Assembly: GCA_037442385.1 (NCBI GenBank)
Contig: JBBIQJ010000134.1
Span: forward strand, 1-7,084
Length of the DNA stretch: 7,084 bases
From: LDYB01 sp037442385
Lineage (GTDB): Bacteria > Armatimonadota > Fimbriimonadia > Fimbriimonadales > GBS-DC
Direction: 5' to 3'
Shown: positions 5,731-7,084 of the stretch, piece after piece
How positions within the stretch are numbered: position 1 is the first letter of the stretch
Layout: every line of letters begins with the position of its first letter
Program-made: the position numbers and the translations under genes
Notes under the pieces: model-generated
Seen by the model: the letters and a program-made list of their open reading frames with translations, nothing else
Database searches by the model: none
What the model was told of the DNA's origin: nothing

Positions 5731-5817
5731 GACGCTGGGAGGCTCTGCCTCATCAGAGAAAAAATAGCAGGAATCTGCCCATACCTGCTGAATAAGAATA
5801 CCAAACAGGAGGTGAAA

Positions 5818-5862
5818 GTGGCGGCAAAGCGCATCCAGCAGACACCGCCCTCGCTTGCCTGA
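5818..5862 (+). pseudogene. Orphan gene start: strong Shine-Dalgarno, GTG and 14 codons ending in tandem stops
   Basis: AGGAGGTG (5807-5814) is a near-perfect Shine-Dalgarno just before GTG 5818. The frame gives MAAKRIQQTPPSLA and then two consecutive TGA codons (5860-5865). The same frame continues without another stop into the RHS fragment at 5869. An overlapping ATG at 5862 (TGATG) opens a second 29-codon frame to 5951, with no Shine-Dalgarno of its own other than by coupling. The best explanation is the decayed 5' end of a gene, or intergenic DNA brought next to RHS sequence by recombination. A leader peptide is possible but unsupported. Confidence 0.3.
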
Positions 5863-5868
5863 TGAATT

Positions 5869-7080
5869 TTGAGCGCGAGTGGCGCCACCAGTGGGAGCGG
5901 ACCGTCAACCCGCGTGCAATGGGGCGCGAGGGATGTCAAGGGCTTTTCTGATACAATAGCGTATGGGTACGATAAGGTGGGCAACCGATTGGCGCGCACG
6001 CGCGTGGTGAACGGGCAGAGTTTTGAGGATGCGCTGGTGTATAACGAAGCGAACCAGTTGGTGTTGTGGAACGGTCAGAGTTGGGAGTATGATTTGGATG
6101 GGAATGTGGTGGTGCGTCGTGCGAATGGGGAGACCTGGTTGCTGGGTTCTGATGCGGAGGGGAACTTGGTGAGTTTGCGGAAGCAGGGTGAAGCTGTGGG
6201 CTGGGTGTATGCATATGACGGTTTAGGTCGTCGGGTGCGTTCGGTGCGTGGCACGCTGGAGGTGGCGTATCTCTATTCGGGGGATACGCTTGTTGCCGAG
6301 CGGGTGAATGGGGAATGGGTATATTATGGGTACGGTGCAGCGATGTACGCGCAGACATCCAGCACGGGGATGGAATATAAACACTGGAGCTGGCGTGGGG
6401 ACCTGATGGCGAAGTCGGGCGCCAGTGGTGCGTACTCGCTTGCGCCCGTCACGGATGCGTTTGGCGACACGGTCAGCGGTGTGCGGGAGGCTTACGACTG
6501 GAATGGCGCGTGGGGTTATCGGAACGAGGCGTTCACAGGCGGGTTGCAGAAGGTGGGGGTTCGGTGGTATGACCCATCGGTGGGTCGGTTTCTGCAGGTG
6601 GATCCGTGGCTGGGGTCTCTTTATGCGCCCAGAACGCTGAATGGGTATGGGTATTGTGTGAATGATCCGCTTGGATATATTGATTCAACAGGTTTTATGC
6701 CTGAATGGATGGAGAAGGTTGGAACAGGAGGTGGGTTAGTGCTTGGAGCTGTTGCAATCTTAGTTGGTGTTGTTTCAGCACCTGTATCTGTACCAGTTGC
6801 AGCTACTGCGACTGCTGTTGCGACCCTGGTTGGTGTAGTTGGAGGTTACATTATGGGAGACGGGCTTGCGGATGCCTTATACCCACCAGGCACGGGTATG
6901 TCTACTTCTCCACCTTCAGAGGAGGAGTTGCGGGAGGTCTGGCGACGAGCGCATTGTTACTACTATTCTCATCCTGATCATCCTCGTCCTCCAGGGTTCA
7001 ATCAAAAATATCCACCGTATTACTTTGATAGACCATCACAACAATCGATATGGTATATTGACCAGTTTCCAATGATGTGA
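5869..7080 (+). CDS. RHS/YD-repeat protein, C-terminal fragment with core-associated domain and variable tip
   Basis: The open frame encodes 403 residues from a TTG at 5869, which has no ribosome-binding site; the real start, if any, is unknown. Recognisable YD-repeat sequence begins at YGYDKVGNR (32-40) and continues with YDLDGNV, YAYDGLGRRVR and YLYSGDTLVAE. It ends in the RHS core signature RWYDPSVGRFLQVDP (232-246) and NGYGYCVNDPLGYIDSTG (up to 275). After that comes an unrelated tip (276-403). Full RHS proteins form large shells that encapsulate the C-terminal tip, often a toxin, and usually exceed 1000 residues. This one lacks the N-terminal repeats, any signal peptide and any secretion domain, so it is a 5'-truncated or orphan copy, perhaps a silent cassette. 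Codons are strongly G-rich in the core. Confidence 0.8.
   Translation: MSASGATSGSGPSTRVQWGARDVKGFSDTIAYGYDKVGNRLARTRVVNGQSFEDALVYNEANQLVLWNGQSWEYDLDGNVVVRRANGETWLLGSDAEGNLVSLRKQGEAVGWVYAYDGLGRRVRSVRGTLEVAYLYSGDTLVAERVNGEWVYYGYGAAMYAQTSSTGMEYKHWSWRGDLMAKSGASGAYSLAPVTDAFGDTVSGVREAYDWNGAWGYRNEAFTGGLQKVGVRWYDPSVGRFLQVDPWLGSLYAPRTLNGYGYCVNDPLGYIDSTGFMPEWMEKVGTGGGLVLGAVAILVGVVSAPVSVPVAATATAVATLVGVVGGYIMGDGLADALYPPGTGMSTSPPSEEELREVWRRAHCYYYSHPDHPRPPGFNQKYPPYYFDRPSQQSIWYIDQFPMM
5949..5957 (+). promoter_or_regulatory. Extended -10-like element at the RHS junction
   Basis: TGATACAAT matches an extended -10 (TGnTACAAT). No -35 hexamer is found 16-18 bases upstream. It sits immediately before the first recognisable YD-repeat codons (5962 on), which suggests that promoter-bearing intergenic DNA is joined to RHS sequence here. 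It may be chance within an open frame. Confidence 0.25.
6694..7077 (+). other. Variable C-terminal tip of the RHS fragment
   Basis: Residues 276-403 follow the conserved core. There is a long Gly/Ala/Val-rich hydrophobic stretch (about 288-330) that could span or insert into a membrane. A Pro-rich, His/Tyr-rich tail follows (HCYYYSHPDHPRPPG, then KYPPYYFD). No nuclease, deaminase or ADP-ribosyltransferase motif is evident. By hand count, G+C is about 38% over 6961-7080 against 52-63% in sampled core segments. A toxin role is only the usual expectation for RHS tips; an immunity gene, if present, would lie beyond 7084. Confidence 0.5.
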
Positions 7081-7084
7081 AACG

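Larger units (their letters stand above)
5524..5817. other. Intergenic region without a credible gene, rich in short inverted repeats
   Basis: Several frames stay open here in both directions, but their translations lack any domain, have erratic composition (R/P/S-rich) and no ribosome-binding sites. I see instead an imperfect inverted repeat (5569-5588 with 5711-5730), a G/C-rich fold-back (5631-5656), a 5-bp hairpin CTGCG/CGCAG (5700-5714), GAGGC/GCCTC (5739-5751) and AGCAGG/CCTGCT (5766-5789). This density of fold-backs is typical of interspersed intergenic repeat elements. Confidence 0.55.

Noticed and set aside
5469..5795. Plus-strand frames of 77-108 codons upstream of argF
   Set aside because: Three overlapping frames are equally open in GC-rich repeat DNA; none has a ribosome-binding site or plausible protein composition.
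5619..5999. Minus-strand 126-codon frame over the intergenic region and RHS start
   Set aside because: It spans the inverted repeats and the RHS 5' part, shows no domain, and changes character along its length; more likely repeat-derived open sequence than a gene.
1..7084. CRISPR array, tRNA, rRNA or intact insertion sequence
   Set aside because: No regularly spaced repeats, cloverleaf-like segments, ribosomal RNA sequence or transposase motifs were seen on either strand.

Overview
The window looks like chromosomal DNA of a moderately GC-rich bacterium. The best guess is Armatimonadota (Fimbriimonadales-like). That guess rests on the wording of the RHS core region (the YDWNGAWGYRNE and RWYDPSVGRFLQVDP stretches), which I associate from memory with that group. 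It is an inference, not a demonstrated placement.

Layout, left to right. Positions 1-213 hold a likely divergent promoter for a gene off the left edge, overlapping hairpins, and a 19-bp palindrome (57-75). Next on the + strand comes a CstA-family transporter gene (214-1917), then a compact ferrous-iron uptake cluster. In that cluster FeoB is encoded by two overlapping genes, the GTPase part (1967-2515) and the membrane permease (2472-3935). They are followed by a 62-residue cysteine-rich protein (3932-4120) and FeoA (4117-4338). Stops and starts overlap at every junction, so the cluster is almost certainly one translationally coupled operon. A -35/-10 promoter overlaps the cstA stop codon. 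A 15-bp palindrome in its spacer is the exact reverse complement of the core of the palindrome upstream of cstA. The simplest reading is that one regulator, probably metal-responsive, controls both units.

Converging on this operon from the right is argF (ornithine carbamoyltransferase, arginine biosynthesis; minus strand 4505-5497). Between feoA and argF lies a possible 29-residue membrane miniprotein (4340-4429, minus), whose ribosome-binding site falls inside a predicted hairpin.

Positions 5498-5868 carry no convincing intact gene. They contain several inverted repeats and look like interspersed intergenic-repeat DNA, ending in an orphan start (strong Shine-Dalgarno, GTG, 14 codons, two in-frame stops). 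After this, in the same frame, comes a 5'-truncated RHS/YD-repeat gene (5869-7080). Its core is G-rich on the coding strand and its C-terminal tip is AT-richer with the opposite skew, as expected for a modular RHS tip. No immunity gene can be seen because the window ends four bases after the stop.

I see no CRISPR array, tRNA, rRNA or intact insertion sequence. The most notable features are the shared operator pair, the split FeoB with a five-C run at the junction, the Cys-rich Feo partner, and the rearranged RHS junction.
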